Source: Myroides sp. NP-2
Lineage (GTDB): Bacteria; Bacteroidota; Bacteroidia; Flavobacteriales; Flavobacteriaceae
Reading direction: 5' to 3'
Assembly: GCF_014145665.1 (NCBI RefSeq)
Contig: NZ_JACHTD010000009.1
Location: 62,001 to 126,000, forward strand
DNA: 64,000 bases
The position numbers and the translations under genes were made by a program. Positions within the stretch are counted from its first letter, which is position 1, and every line of letters begins with the position of its first letter. The notes under the pieces were generated by a model. The model searched no databases, was not told the origin of the DNA, and worked only from the letters and a program-made list of their open reading frames with translations. Below are positions 1-8,224 of this stretch, piece after piece.

Positions 1-63
1 GATGCTCATTTCCGCATCGAATTAAAAAGAAGTGCGAACTGGTTTAAAAAGTTAGTTAATTAA
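1..63 (+). CDS. C-terminal end of an unidentified protein (partial)
   Basis: Frame 1 is open from the first base and stops at TAA (61-63), giving a 20-residue basic tail that ends WFKKLVN. No start is visible, so this is the end of a gene that begins before the window. The tail is too short to assign a family. It lies 49 bases upstream of the acyl-CoA dehydrogenase gene on the same strand and could be co-transcribed with it. Confidence 0.45.
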   Translation, partial: DAHFRIELKRSANWFKKLVN

Positions 64-112
64 CTGTCTTTGTTGTACATTTAAGTAAACCTTTATATCA
101 AAAAAACAAAAA

Positions 113-1012
113 ATGATGCAAATTAAAAATGTAACTGTTGCGGGAAGCGGTGTTTTAGGTTATCAAATAGCCTTTCAATCGGCCTTTAAGGGATTTAATG
201 TAACGGTATACGACCTAAGTCCAGATGCAATCGAAAACGCCAAAAAGAAGTTTGACGTACTCAGCGCCAAATACGCTCAGGATTTAGCTGCCACGCCTGA
301 ACAATTGGCGCAGACTAAAGCGAATTTGTCTTATTCGAGCGACTTAAAACAAGCAACAGCTCATGCTGATTTACTAATTGAAGCTGTTCCTGAAAACCTG
401 AAAATAAAAATTGGCTTTTACAACCAATTGGCGGAAGTAGCACCAGCACACACGATTTTTGCAACCAATTCATCTACCTTACTACCTAGTCAAATTGCAG
501 AAGCAACAAAAAGACCCAAACAGTTTTTAGCGCTGCATTTTGCCAATGATATTGGCACGCACAATACTGCTGAGATCATGGGGCACGCGCAAACGGATCC
601 GCATATTTTTAATCAAATCGTCGAATTTGCAAGCGCAATCGGCATGATTCCGTTGCCATTGCACAAGGAACAACCAGGATACATCTTAAACACCCTATTG
701 GTTCCTTTGTTAGATGCTGCAACAGAACTCCTAGTAAAAGAGGTAGCGGATGCACCAACTATAGACAAGACCTGGATGGTCGCAACCGGAGCTCCAATAG
801 GTCCCTGCGGAATTCTCGATATAATCGGAATTACAACGGCCTACAATATCATCAAAATGAGCGCAGATGCAACCAAAGATCCTCTGAAACTCAAAACAGC
901 TGCATACTTAAAAACAGCGTTTCTGGATCAAAATAAACTAGGCGTGGGAACAGGGGAAGGATTCTATACCTATCCAAACCCTGCTTTTAAAGACCCGAAT
1001 TTCTTAAAGTAA
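113..1012 (+). CDS. 3-hydroxyacyl-CoA dehydrogenase family protein (3-hydroxybutyryl-CoA dehydrogenase-like)
   Basis: The 299-residue protein is the usual length for short, soluble 3-hydroxyacyl-CoA dehydrogenases, which oxidise 3-hydroxyacyl-CoA with NAD+ in fatty-acid or butanoate metabolism. The N-terminus has the Rossmann signature GSGVLGYQIAFQ (about residues 11-22) followed by an acidic residue ending strand 2 (VYD). The catalytic segment reads ATNSSTLLPSQIA and then LHFAND, where the family normally has a His-Phe-x-Asn type motif. The C-terminal all-alpha domain begins near residue 185 (QPGYILN). Two ATGs are adjacent (113 and 116) and either may start. The gene ends at a strong bidirectional terminator shared with prmC. 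Substrate preference cannot be read from the sequence. Confidence 0.85.
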   Translation: MMQIKNVTVAGSGVLGYQIAFQSAFKGFNVTVYDLSPDAIENAKKKFDVLSAKYAQDLAATPEQLAQTKANLSYSSDLKQATAHADLLIEAVPENLKIKIGFYNQLAEVAPAHTIFATNSSTLLPSQIAEATKRPKQFLALHFANDIGTHNTAEIMGHAQTDPHIFNQIVEFASAIGMIPLPLHKEQPGYILNTLLVPLLDAATELLVKEVADAPTIDKTWMVATGAPIGPCGILDIIGITTAYNIIKMSADATKDPLKLKTAAYLKTAFLDQNKLGVGTGEGFYTYPNPAFKDPNFLK

Positions 1013-1045
1013 GACGATATTCATGTTGGGTATTCACCCCTATAA

Positions 1046-1097
1046 AACAGTAAAAAGTCCGTATAAACCCCTGGGTTTATACGGACTTTTTACTGTT
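1046..1097. terminator. Perfect 25-bp palindrome, bidirectional terminator
   Basis: The arms 1046-1070 and 1073-1097 are perfect reverse complements over 25 bp, separated only by CT. T-rich ends (CTTTTTACTG on both strands) fit intrinsic termination in both directions. It sits between the convergent acyl-CoA dehydrogenase and prmC genes. The length and lack of mismatches are unusual for a simple terminator. Confidence 0.85.
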
Positions 1098-1154
1098 AAA
1101 CCTTTACTTTAATTAATATTATGTAAAACACATAATTTCAGTAATTTATATAGG

Positions 1155-1994
1155 TTAAATACTTGATTTTGTCATGCGGTCATTACCCATTAAATCTCGA
1201 CCTAACTCCGTCTGTTTAAAACCGATACCCTCTAGTAGTTCAACCATTTCTTTGCCTAAATATTGATTGATTTCATAGAACAAAAAACCACCTGGCTTTA
1301 GTTGTGCTTTGGCCAATGAACCAATTTTTCGATAGAAGATAAGAGGATCGTGATCAGCTACAAATAAGGCGGTATGCGGTTCATAATCCATGACGTTCTT
1401 TTTGATTTCTACTTTTTCCAATTCGCGTATATAGGGCGGATTAGACACAATGATATCATAGGCATCGTCCAATTGGTTTAAGGCAAGTACATCTTCTTGT
1501 AAGAAGTTAACTGTAACACCTAAAGCATTGGCATTTCGCTTGGCAACGGCCAAAGCAGCCGCAGAAATATCCAATACGGTCACCTGACTCTTAGGGAGTT
1601 CTTTGGCCAATGTCAAACCAATACACCCACTACCAGTACCAATATCTAAAATGCGAATGGGTTGATCTACAGCAACAGATGCAATAATCCACGCTACTAA
1701 TTCCTCCGTCTCGGGGCGGGGAATAAGGGTATGCGCATTGACTTCAAATGTATAGCCGTAAAAATGGGCTTTACCAAAAATTTGTTGCACAGGCTTTTCT
1801 TGTAGGAGTTGACCTAAAACCGTCAACCAAGCATCGGATTGTGTGGTCTCTAACCCGGGATTCATCAGTAAATCAATACGTGTTTTTCCCTCGAGTTCTT
1901 CCAAGCAGATAAGGAACAACTGTCGCGCTTCTAACTCGTCATAAATGGGAGTTAACTCCGCTATAAACTGGTCTTGTAGTAATTTTATCAGCAT
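1155..1994 (-). CDS. prmC: Peptide chain release factor N5-glutamine methyltransferase
   Basis: PrmC uses S-adenosylmethionine to methylate the glutamine of the GGQ motif in release factors RF1 and RF2. The 279-residue length is normal. Diagnostic signs are the N-terminal helical domain, the segment PVQQIFGKAHFYG that contacts the release factor, LIPRPETEELV, the SAM-binding loop ILDIGTGSGCIGL (about residues 114-126) and the catalytic SNPPYI motif (about residues 184-189) that holds the glutamine amide. It is divergent from ribD and convergent with the upstream dehydrogenase. Its likely substrate RF1 (prfA) is also in this window at 17714-18787. Confidence 0.95.
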   Translation of the reverse strand: MLIKLLQDQFIAELTPIYDELEARQLFLICLEELEGKTRIDLLMNPGLETTQSDAWLTVLGQLLQEKPVQQIFGKAHFYGYTFEVNAHTLIPRPETEELVAWIIASVAVDQPIRILDIGTGSGCIGLTLAKELPKSQVTVLDISAAALAVAKRNANALGVTVNFLQEDVLALNQLDDAYDIIVSNPPYIRELEKVEIKKNVMDYEPHTALFVADHDPLIFYRKIGSLAKAQLKPGGFLFYEINQYLGKEMVELLEGIGFKQTELGRDLMGNDRMTKSSI

Positions 1995-2016
1995 AGTTTA
2001 AAAGCTAAAACCCTAG

Positions 2017-2043
2017 TTGATTAGCTAAAAAGAATTAAATTTG
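2017..2043 (+). promoter_or_regulatory. Bacteroidota-type promoter of ribD
   Basis: TAAATTTG at 2036-2043 matches the Bacteroidota -7 consensus TAnnTTTG exactly. A TTG at 2017-2019 lies 16 bases upstream, slightly closer than usual. Transcription would begin near 2050. The -7 box overlaps the TTG codon at 2041, which argues that ribD starts at the ATG at 2065 instead. Confidence 0.55.
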
Positions 2044-2064
2044 TTCAAAGATACAGTTTTATCA

Positions 2065-3111
2065 ATGTTGAAAAAAGACGAATACTATATTTCTCGATGC
2101 CTGCAACTGGCAAAACAAGGAACTTTTGCTGCGCTTCCGAATCCTTCTGTTGGGGCAGTTGTGGTACACAACGACCGAATACTAGGCGAAGGATTTACTT
2201 CTGCCTATGGAGGACCCCATGCGGAAGTCAATGCAATAGCAGCCGTAAAAGATGCTAATTTATTAAAAGAAAGCACCTTATATGTCAGTTTAGAACCCTG
2301 TAGTCACGTTGGAAAAACACCTCCATGTTGCGATTTAGTCATTGCCAAGAAAATCCCTAGGGTTGTCGTTGGTACGATTGATCCATTCGCACAGGTATGT
2401 GGTATGGGCATTCAAAAGATGAAAGAGGCAGGAATAGAAGTAGTTGTTGGTGTCTTAGAAGAAGCATGTCGGGCAAGTAATCAACGCTTTTTTACGTATC
2501 ACCAAAAAAAACGCCCCTACATTATACTAAAATGGGCCGAGAGTCAGGATGGATTTATTGCACCTTTAGACCGAGAGGAACAAGCCCCTGTATGGCTATC
2601 CAACGCCTATGCGAAACAGTTGGTCCATCAATGGAGAAGTGAGGAAATGGCTTTTCTCGTTGGCACCAATACTGTCCTTGCAGACAATCCATCTTTAACA
2701 ACGCGCAGCTGGTATGGCAAAAACCCTACTCGCGTCTATTTGGATCGACTCGGAAAGATTAGCTCTTCTTTTGCAATTAACCAACAAGAAAAACCTGCGA
2801 TCTGTATTACTGCCAATCGAAACATGCAATCTACTGCACAAACCCAATACTATTATGCTGATTTTGATGCAAATGTAGTACAGCAAATTTGTACAATCTT
2901 GTATGATCTTCAAATTATGTCTGTAGTTATAGAAGGAGGTACGCAAACCATTCAACATTTTATCGCGGCCAACCTTTGGGATGAAGCTCGTATTTTTACG
3001 AGTGAGGTGCGATTAGGAGAAGGTATTCTTGCTCCTGAATGGCCTATAGCTGAAACATGGGAGCGTTATACTATAGCGAATAATGAATTACATATTTTAC
3101 ACGCCAAATAA
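2065..3111 (+). CDS. ribD: Bifunctional riboflavin biosynthesis deaminase/reductase RibD
   Basis: RibD carries out the deamination and the NADPH-dependent side-chain reduction of the pyrimidine intermediate in riboflavin synthesis. The N-terminal deaminase has the zinc motif HAEVNAI and, about 25 residues later, PCSHVGKTPPC, which together give the His/Glu and two-Cys zinc site. The C-terminal reductase domain begins near residue 150 (RPYIILKWAESQDGF) and includes the conserved VIEGGTQTIQHF. I take the ATG at 2065 (348 residues), because the frame's earlier TTG at 2041 lies inside a promoter element. The stop TAA overlaps the start of the next gene by one base (TAATG), so translation is probably coupled. 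Confidence 0.93.
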   Translation: MLKKDEYYISRCLQLAKQGTFAALPNPSVGAVVVHNDRILGEGFTSAYGGPHAEVNAIAAVKDANLLKESTLYVSLEPCSHVGKTPPCCDLVIAKKIPRVVVGTIDPFAQVCGMGIQKMKEAGIEVVVGVLEEACRASNQRFFTYHQKKRPYIILKWAESQDGFIAPLDREEQAPVWLSNAYAKQLVHQWRSEEMAFLVGTNTVLADNPSLTTRSWYGKNPTRVYLDRLGKISSSFAINQQEKPAICITANRNMQSTAQTQYYYADFDANVVQQICTILYDLQIMSVVIEGGTQTIQHFIAANLWDEARIFTSEVRLGEGILAPEWPIAETWERYTIANNELHILHAK

Positions 3112-3737
3112 TGACGGAAGAGAAAGATTTTTATAAAACCATCAGTCAACCTACAGAAGAAGTATTATACAAAGAAAAGAACAGCAAATTCTTTGGCTAT
3201 GCCTTTCCCATCAAAAAAGAAGAAGAAGTCAAGGAATTGCTAGACCAAATAAAAAAGCAACACTACAATGCCCGCCATTGGTGCTATGCTTTTCAGCTAG
3301 GAACAGATCCTGTTTACTATCGTGCAAACGACGATGGAGAACCAAGTAATACAGCAGGAGCCCCAATTTATGGACAAATTCAGTCTTTTGATGTAACGGA
3401 TATTCTCATCGTTGTTGTTCGCTATTTTGGCGGAGTAAAACTAGGCGTAGGCGGATTGATTACAGCCTATCGCGCCGCTGCACAAATGGCGATGGAAGAA
3501 GCGGAGATCATCGAATGTACAATAGATAAAAAGTTTAAAGTGCGCTTTGACTACAAAGACATGAACAATGTGATGCGCGTGATCAAAGAACGCAATTTGC
3601 AATTGGTCCAACAAAAGTTAGAAATGACCTGTGAAATAGAACTATCCATCCGCAAAAGTGAATATCAACAGGCTTTAGCTGCATTCGTTCCCTTTTACGA
3701 AGTCAAAGTAATTGAACCATCGGCTGAAGATTACTAG
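3111..3737 (+). CDS. YigZ/IMPACT family protein
   Basis: The 208-residue protein matches the UPF0029/IMPACT-YigZ family: an N-terminal domain with the signature DDGEPSNTAGAPI (about residues 74-86), followed by VVRYFGGVKLGVGGL, then a C-terminal DUF1949-like ferredoxin fold. Homologues have been linked to translation under stress, but no enzymatic reaction is firmly established. It overlaps ribD by one base and forms a two-gene operon with it. The only gene downstream is convergent. Confidence 0.9.
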   Translation: MTEEKDFYKTISQPTEEVLYKEKNSKFFGYAFPIKKEEEVKELLDQIKKQHYNARHWCYAFQLGTDPVYYRANDDGEPSNTAGAPIYGQIQSFDVTDILIVVVRYFGGVKLGVGGLITAYRAAAQMAMEEAEIIECTIDKKFKVRFDYKDMNNVMRVIKERNLQLVQQKLEMTCEIELSIRKSEYQQALAAFVPFYEVKVIEPSAEDY

Positions 3738-3772
3738 ACAACCTACTGAAATTGAATGTAATAACTATAAAA

Positions 3773-3802
3773 AGAGGGATGTTTACACTCAAACATCCCT
3801 CT
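3773..3802 (-). terminator. Intrinsic terminator of the DMT transporter gene
   Basis: A perfect 12-bp stem (3773-3784 with 3791-3802) encloses the loop ACACTC. Read on the minus strand, it is followed by CTTTTTAT, so it terminates the leftward transporter gene. It may also slow transcription leaving yigZ. Confidence 0.75.
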
Positions 3803-3911
3803 AGTAAATAATACAATAAAAAATAATATCTGTCTAATAATCAAAACGGAAAAACGATAAGATTCGTATCTACATTTTCCAATTCAGTTAAAAAATAGTT
3901 CGTTTATTTTC

Positions 3912-4775
3912 TTACCCCAAGGACAATACTAATAAGGTAATTGCGCAAGCGGCTAATCCTAAGCCTATTATGTTTTTTACTGAAAGCTTTTCATTAAATA
4001 GGGTATAGCCAAAAAGCGTTCCCAAGAAGATCACGCCAAAATTCATTCCCGCAAACACAATCGTAGGGTTAGAGGAGAAGTGGTGGTGGGCTTTCATATA
4101 AAAAATAATATTGACAAAGTTCAATCCTCCAATAAAAATACCCGAAACCAAATTGAGTTTAGAGAGTCTTAAGATATTCTTCTTAACGACAAGCGTATAG
4201 ATTAATAAGCTTAAAATCAAAGCAGTAAAGAAAACGTAGAACAAACTTTGCGTATAGGGAATCACGGAATACAAGGCGAGTTGTTTAAAGCAAATATCAA
4301 TAATTCCAAAGCCAAAAAACGTGCTCAACAAATACCAAGTACTCTTAGAAGACGTGGTTGTTTGGGTGGTTTCAGCTTTTTGTAAAATAAAGTAAACGGA
4401 CAGTAAACCAATACCCAAAGCCCAATAGCGCATAGCGTTTAATTCTTCGTGAAAAATGAATATGGCAGCTAAAATGGGAATTAAAAGCGACAAGCGTTGT
4501 GCGATATCCGTCTTAATTAAACCAGCGTATTGAATGGAGCGAAATTGGGCAACAAAAATCGTTGGCAATAAGATTCCCAAACTCAAAATTACGAGCCATG
4601 GCATAGCACTTGAAAGTTGTGTAAAATCAACATCAAAAATAAAAAATGACAATAACGAAGTTATAACATAGTTGATAATAATTATTTCAAAGATATTGAT
4701 AGAGAATCTTTTGATGTATTTAAAAAATACACCGACAGAAACGCTACCGAGAATGCTGCAAATTAAATATATCAT
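3912..4775 (-). CDS. EamA/DMT-superfamily transporter
   Basis: The 287-residue protein is almost entirely hydrophobic, with about ten predicted membrane helices in two similar halves, as in drug/metabolite transporters of the EamA type. Conserved points include the helix-ending FHEEL near the end of repeat 1 (about residue 109) and the equivalent LFNEKLSVKN near the end of repeat 2 (about residue 261). The N-terminal half is less similar to classical EamA repeats than the C-terminal half. Substrate is unknown. It is a single-gene unit bounded by a terminator. Confidence 0.8.
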   Translation of the reverse strand: MIYLICSILGSVSVGVFFKYIKRFSINIFEIIIINYVITSLLSFFIFDVDFTQLSSAMPWLVILSLGILLPTIFVAQFRSIQYAGLIKTDIAQRLSLLIPILAAIFIFHEELNAMRYWALGIGLLSVYFILQKAETTQTTTSSKSTWYLLSTFFGFGIIDICFKQLALYSVIPYTQSLFYVFFTALILSLLIYTLVVKKNILRLSKLNLVSGIFIGGLNFVNIIFYMKAHHHFSSNPTIVFAGMNFGVIFLGTLFGYTLFNEKLSVKNIIGLGLAACAITLLVLSLG

Positions 4776-4924
4776 AGGATGGGTTTAGCGAACTACAAAA
4801 ATAGAAATTATAGGAAGTTCACCAAGATTAGGAGGGGTTTTAATTTTCTATTTTACATAATATTAATTATAGTAAATTTGTGTATTAAGCAAAATACAAG
4901 CCTTCTTTAACTTTAACTTAAAAA

Positions 4925-4954
4925 AAAACCATCCGTTGGCTACTGGATGGTTTT
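4925..4954 (-). terminator. Intrinsic terminator after the first of two tandem secreted proteins
   Basis: AAAACCATCC (4925-4934) pairs with GGATGGTTTT (4945-4954) around a 10-base loop. On the minus strand the stem runs into a tract of eight or more T, only nine bases past the stop codon of the 191-residue gene. Confidence 0.85.
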
Positions 4955-4963
4955 AGTATGCTT

Positions 4964-5539
4964 TTATCCTTTAATGAAATCTTTTTTTTCTATTACTTCA
5001 AACGCTTTATTGACAAGAATTCCCAATGTATCTGTTTTTATTTCAATAGTATTTGCTGAATTTACTCTTGGTCGTTTCAACAGCGCTTTTACACTATAAG
5101 CAACAAATTTAGTATCGTCTGCCTTTTTTTCTCTATCAATAACGGTTTGCAATTCTTTCATCAATGGTTCAGCCTTTTTCTGAAGTTCATCGTATTCGCG
5201 CACTGCTTGATCAATTTCCTGGCGTACACTTGCTACCGGATGAATTTTATAGAGTTGCATATACTGATTCACTGCATATCGCTGTAATTCAATAAATGGC
5301 TGATGATCGATTTCTAGTTCTTCTACCAAAGCTAAACCTTTTAATTGTAATCGCTTCTTTTCAGTCAGCGTGTCAATTTCAATTATCGTCAACTCATTTT
5401 CTTTTTTATTGAAATCGAGCTTCAATTCTGATGCAACATATGGGCTTACAGCAGCTAACATACGGTCCTTCAAATTATCCTGTACAGCAAAAGCGGATAA
5501 AATAACAAAACTTAGCACGGGCAAAACAATTCTTTTCAT
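4964..5539 (-). CDS. Secreted protein of unknown function (paralogue A)
   Basis: A 191-residue protein with a signal peptide (MKRIVLPVLSFVILSAFAVQ) and no recognised domain. It shares with the next gene upstream the layout signal, acidic helix, xxDFNxxxNxxTIxxIDTLTEK, Leu-rich helix and a C-terminal beta-like segment. That shared motif (about residues 42-62 here) is strong enough to call them paralogues. No cysteine follows the signal region, so this copy is probably periplasmic and not lipidated, whereas its paralogue is a lipoprotein. A charged helical middle (residues about 105-145) could form a coiled coil. Function unknown. Confidence 0.75.
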   Translation of the reverse strand: MKRIVLPVLSFVILSAFAVQDNLKDRMLAAVSPYVASELKLDFNKKENELTIIEIDTLTEKKRLQLKGLALVEELEIDHQPFIELQRYAVNQYMQLYKIHPVASVRQEIDQAVREYDELQKKAEPLMKELQTVIDREKKADDTKFVAYSVKALLKRPRVNSANTIEIKTDTLGILVNKAFEVIEKKDFIKG

Positions 5540-5638
5540 TTTTTATGGATTACGTATGTTTTCTAACTTATTTTAAATTAATGTAAGGATTAAACAAAGT
5601 GTTTAAATGATTAAATAAAAAGTTCATGTCTCTGTTTA

Positions 5639-6205
5639 TTAGTAACTTATGATGTCTTCTACTGGAATTACTTTATATCGATCATCCATTAGGACGTTGA
5701 GTGTGACGTCTTGGTTTCCGTTTCTTTTCGATGTATAGGTAAAAAAACCATGCACGTGATACGCCCTAAATTGAATTGAATCTGCTGTTAAACTAAGCTG
5801 CTCAGTTGTTTCTATTAAGTCTCTTAACTCTTGAATATCCTCTTCCATATCAGTACAAGCCTCTTTAACTAGATTTATTTGGTCTTGATTTGTTTGAGTT
5901 GGATCTTGGGCATATTCTTGTGTAAAGAAGGCCAAATCATCTTTCAACCTTTCGTATCTAGGAATCCCCTCTTCTTCCAATTGGCGTTTTAATTCCGTTG
6001 CTTTGAAGTCTAATCGCCCTTTTTCCGTCAGGGTATCAATCTTGGTAATCGTAATTTTATTTTTATCTCGATTAAAATCTGCTCCCAGTTGTACTTCAAA
6101 AAAATCAACCAAATTGGGCATCAGTTGATTTTCTAAGTGATTTCCTTTACTACAAGAGATTAACGTTAAACCTAAGCATAAAAGTAAGAGTATTCTCGTT
6201 TTCAT
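5639..6205 (-). CDS. Lipoprotein of unknown function (paralogue B)
   Basis: A 188-residue protein that starts with a lipoprotein signal (LLLCLGLTLISCSKG, lipidated Cys near residue 19). It resembles its downstream neighbour over the segment around residues 43-63, which includes IDTLTEK, and in overall layout, so the two probably arose by tandem duplication and then diverged. The middle is acidic and helical. The 99-base gap before the next gene holds no obvious terminator, so both may be on one transcript. I do not recognise a family. Confidence 0.75.
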   Translation of the reverse strand: MKTRILLLLCLGLTLISCSKGNHLENQLMPNLVDFFEVQLGADFNRDKNKITITKIDTLTEKGRLDFKATELKRQLEEEGIPRYERLKDDLAFFTQEYAQDPTQTNQDQINLVKEACTDMEEDIQELRDLIETTEQLSLTADSIQFRAYHVHGFFTYTSKRNGNQDVTLNVLMDDRYKVIPVEDIISY

Positions 6206-6262
6206 TTGTTATTCTTTTCAGACAAATCTAAATAAAAAAAGAAAGTCTTACTAGTACTAAAT

Positions 6263-7276
6263 TCACTGCCTGATAAAATCAGCATCACTCAAGGTGTGCA
6301 TAAAGGCTAGCAAGGCTTCTTTTTCTTCTTGGGTTAAGGGAATTCTATTGTTATTGTCCTTAAAAATGGGATCTAAATTAGCGCTGTTTAGCACACCTTT
6401 GTCCATATAATCCAAGACATCCTCAAGGGTTTCAAACTGTCCAAAACTACCGTAAGGCGCTGTAAGTGCTACGTTTCTCAGAGACGGAACCCTAAAACTC
6501 ATATAGTCGTTTAAATCGCCTGTTACTCGTGCACGTCCCGCTTCATTTGAATCGCGGTTGATGGGAAAACCAATATTTCTAAACGATTGATCTGTAAATA
6601 ATTCACCGCTATGACAACTACCACAGTGTTGTGCAAAAAGCGTGTGACCTTGTTTTTCTTGCGCAGTAAATACCGCTTGGCCTCGCTTTACTTGGTCGTA
6701 TTTGCTGTTGGCTGAAATCAAGGTATACTCAAACTGTGCAATACTTTTAAAAATGCGTTCAGGAGTCAACTGTCGATCGCCAAACGCCTTGAAAAACAAG
6801 TCGATATAAACAGGGTCATCTTGAATTTTATTTATGATATGTACTGCGGAAGAATGCATTTCTTCAGGTGTAATAATTGGGACAATCACTTGATCTTCTA
6901 ATTTTAGTTTACTTCCGTCCCAATTGTAAAACTGCATAAAAGCTAGGTTTTGAATCGGGGGCACATTGCGCAAGCCCACCTTCCCTTCTATTCCAACGCC
7001 TTGTTTTTGATGATCTGCATAGGCTGAGGATTGGATGTGACAAGTTGCACAAGACACACTATTATCTCGGCTTAAACGGGGATCAAAAAACAATTTTTTA
7101 CCTAATTCAACGCCAAATTCGGTGGGTGGATTCTTTAAAAAAGCTGGATTTAAGGCAGGAAAATCATCGGGTAGCTCAAGTGTGAGCAAGGGATTGTCAA
7201 CAAGGGGCTCATAGGCGTCGTCATTTTGACATGAAAACAACCCTAGAAGCAGAAATACAACACTGATTTTCTTCAT
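6263..7276 (-). CDS. Di-haem cytochrome c peroxidase / MauG (MbnH-like) lipoprotein
   Basis: Two c-type haem sites are visible, CATCH at residues 76-80 and CGSCH at 218-222, in the order and spacing of the cytochrome c peroxidase/MauG family. MauG-like members use a high-valent di-iron state to oxidise a partner protein. The start at 7276 gives MKKISVVFLLLGLFSC, a lipoprotein signal; a longer reading begins inside a hairpin. The gene directly follows an MbnP-like gene. The MbnP/MbnH pair is known elsewhere to oxidise a tryptophan to kynurenine in MbnP to make a copper site, so a partner role is more likely here than plain peroxide removal. That is inference from context. Confidence 0.85.
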   Translation of the reverse strand: MKKISVVFLLLGLFSCQNDDAYEPLVDNPLLTLELPDDFPALNPAFLKNPPTEFGVELGKKLFFDPRLSRDNSVSCATCHIQSSAYADHQKQGVGIEGKVGLRNVPPIQNLAFMQFYNWDGSKLKLEDQVIVPIITPEEMHSSAVHIINKIQDDPVYIDLFFKAFGDRQLTPERIFKSIAQFEYTLISANSKYDQVKRGQAVFTAQEKQGHTLFAQHCGSCHSGELFTDQSFRNIGFPINRDSNEAGRARVTGDLNDYMSFRVPSLRNVALTAPYGSFGQFETLEDVLDYMDKGVLNSANLDPIFKDNNNRIPLTQEEKEALLAFMHTLSDADFIRQ

Positions 7277-7303
7277 CTTACAACTATTTTGTTTGACAAA
7301 ATA

Positions 7304-7339
7304 AGTAGACGAGTCATTCATCTCAATGACTCGTCTACT
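7304..7339 (-). terminator. Perfect 15-bp hairpin between the MbnP-like and MauG-like genes
   Basis: AGTAGACGAGTCATT (7304-7318) pairs perfectly with 7325-7339 around a 6-base loop. On the minus strand it is followed by TATTTTGT, a weak T tract. It begins four bases past the MbnP-like stop codon and 28 bases before the MauG-like start. It may act as a partial terminator or an mRNA-protecting stem that lowers MauG relative to the receptor and MbnP. Confidence 0.65.
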
Positions 7340-7342
7340 CGA

Positions 7343-8212
7343 TTAGTTTTTCACTTCAATAACCGAAAACATTCCGCTTACGTCATTGATCCCATTTCCT
7401 CCTAGATTATCAACAAATTTGACCATTTGCACCGCTGTGTGTACGTTTGGTGTTGCATTGTCTTCTGATCCCGTTCCTGATTGCAAAGTGATGGTGTTTA
7501 TTTTACCGCTTAACAAATGGTGAAAATCCGCCTGAATCACTACCGTTGGCGCAGTTTTTCCGACTGAAGCAATTGTTGGTAAATCCAAGGTAATATCGCG
7601 ATACGCATCTACGCCTTGTTTAATTTCTCCATTGTCATCTTTGTCAATTGTACTACCGGTGTGAATAGACAGCTCTTTGTGATCTGTGTCATAAAATCCT
7701 TCAATCTTAGTAAAGCGGTATCCCGTACCCCATTCCCACATCATTTCAGTATCATTCGCACCTGCTAAAGCGTAGAAATTAGGGAATTTAACTTCGTCTA
7801 AAGTGTTTAAGTCCTGGCGTACACCTAAACCAAATTTTAGCTGCTTGTATTCTCCTTTTGGAATATCGTTTAGCACATAGGTTAAGCTACTCGCTTTCGC
7901 TTGGTTAATCACAGCAGCGCCGAGATCTAAATTGTTGATGTGATAAGGAATTTCTTTTCCGTCATTTTTGATCAAGCGAATATTGCTGATGACGTATTTT
8001 AATTCGCTAAAATGATGGAGTTGTCCTGCTGCAGAAGTATGCGCAGTTGCCGTTGTGGAAGTTGCATCACCTAGCACAATGGTTTGATCTCCAAATGTAT
8101 TAGTAAATGCGAGGGTTACTTTGTTTGCTGCAACGTGGCTATCATCGTTAGAACACGACAATAAAGCAATTGAAAATAAAGATAAAGCGGCGTATTTTTT
8201 TAGTGTTTTCAT
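7343..8212 (-). CDS. MbnP-like copper-binding lipoprotein
   Basis: The 289-residue protein has a lipoprotein signal with Cys20 (ALLSCSND). It carries features of the MbnP-like family: an early beta segment (KVTLAFTNTFGDQ), HFSELKYVISNIRL at residues 67-80, and the signature EMMWEWGTGYRF at residues 156-167. In the characterised MbnP, a Trp in the equivalent WxW segment is converted to kynurenine and helps to bind copper; here the candidates are Trp159 and Trp161. Histidines at 58, 66 and 67 may add ligands. It lies 12 bases after the OprC-like receptor gene and before its likely MauG partner. Family membership is read from the motif; the copper role is inferred. Confidence 0.82.
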   Translation of the reverse strand: MKTLKKYAALSLFSIALLSCSNDDSHVAANKVTLAFTNTFGDQTIVLGDATSTTATAHTSAAGQLHHFSELKYVISNIRLIKNDGKEIPYHINNLDLGAAVINQAKASSLTYVLNDIPKGEYKQLKFGLGVRQDLNTLDEVKFPNFYALAGANDTEMMWEWGTGYRFTKIEGFYDTDHKELSIHTGSTIDKDDNGEIKQGVDAYRDITLDLPTIASVGKTAPTVVIQADFHHLLSGKINTITLQSGTGSEDNATPNVHTAVQMVKFVDNLGGNGINDVSGMFSVIEVKN

Positions 8213-8224
8213 GTTTAGTTTAGT

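Noticed and set aside
2041-2064. TTG start for ribD, eight codons upstream of the ATG
   Set aside because: A TAnnTTTG promoter box overlaps the TTG, so this codon would be at or before the transcription start. The ATG at 2065 fits the family better.
4873-4880. TAAATTTG on the plus strand as a promoter
   Set aside because: No rightward gene follows; the AT-rich context yields such matches by chance.
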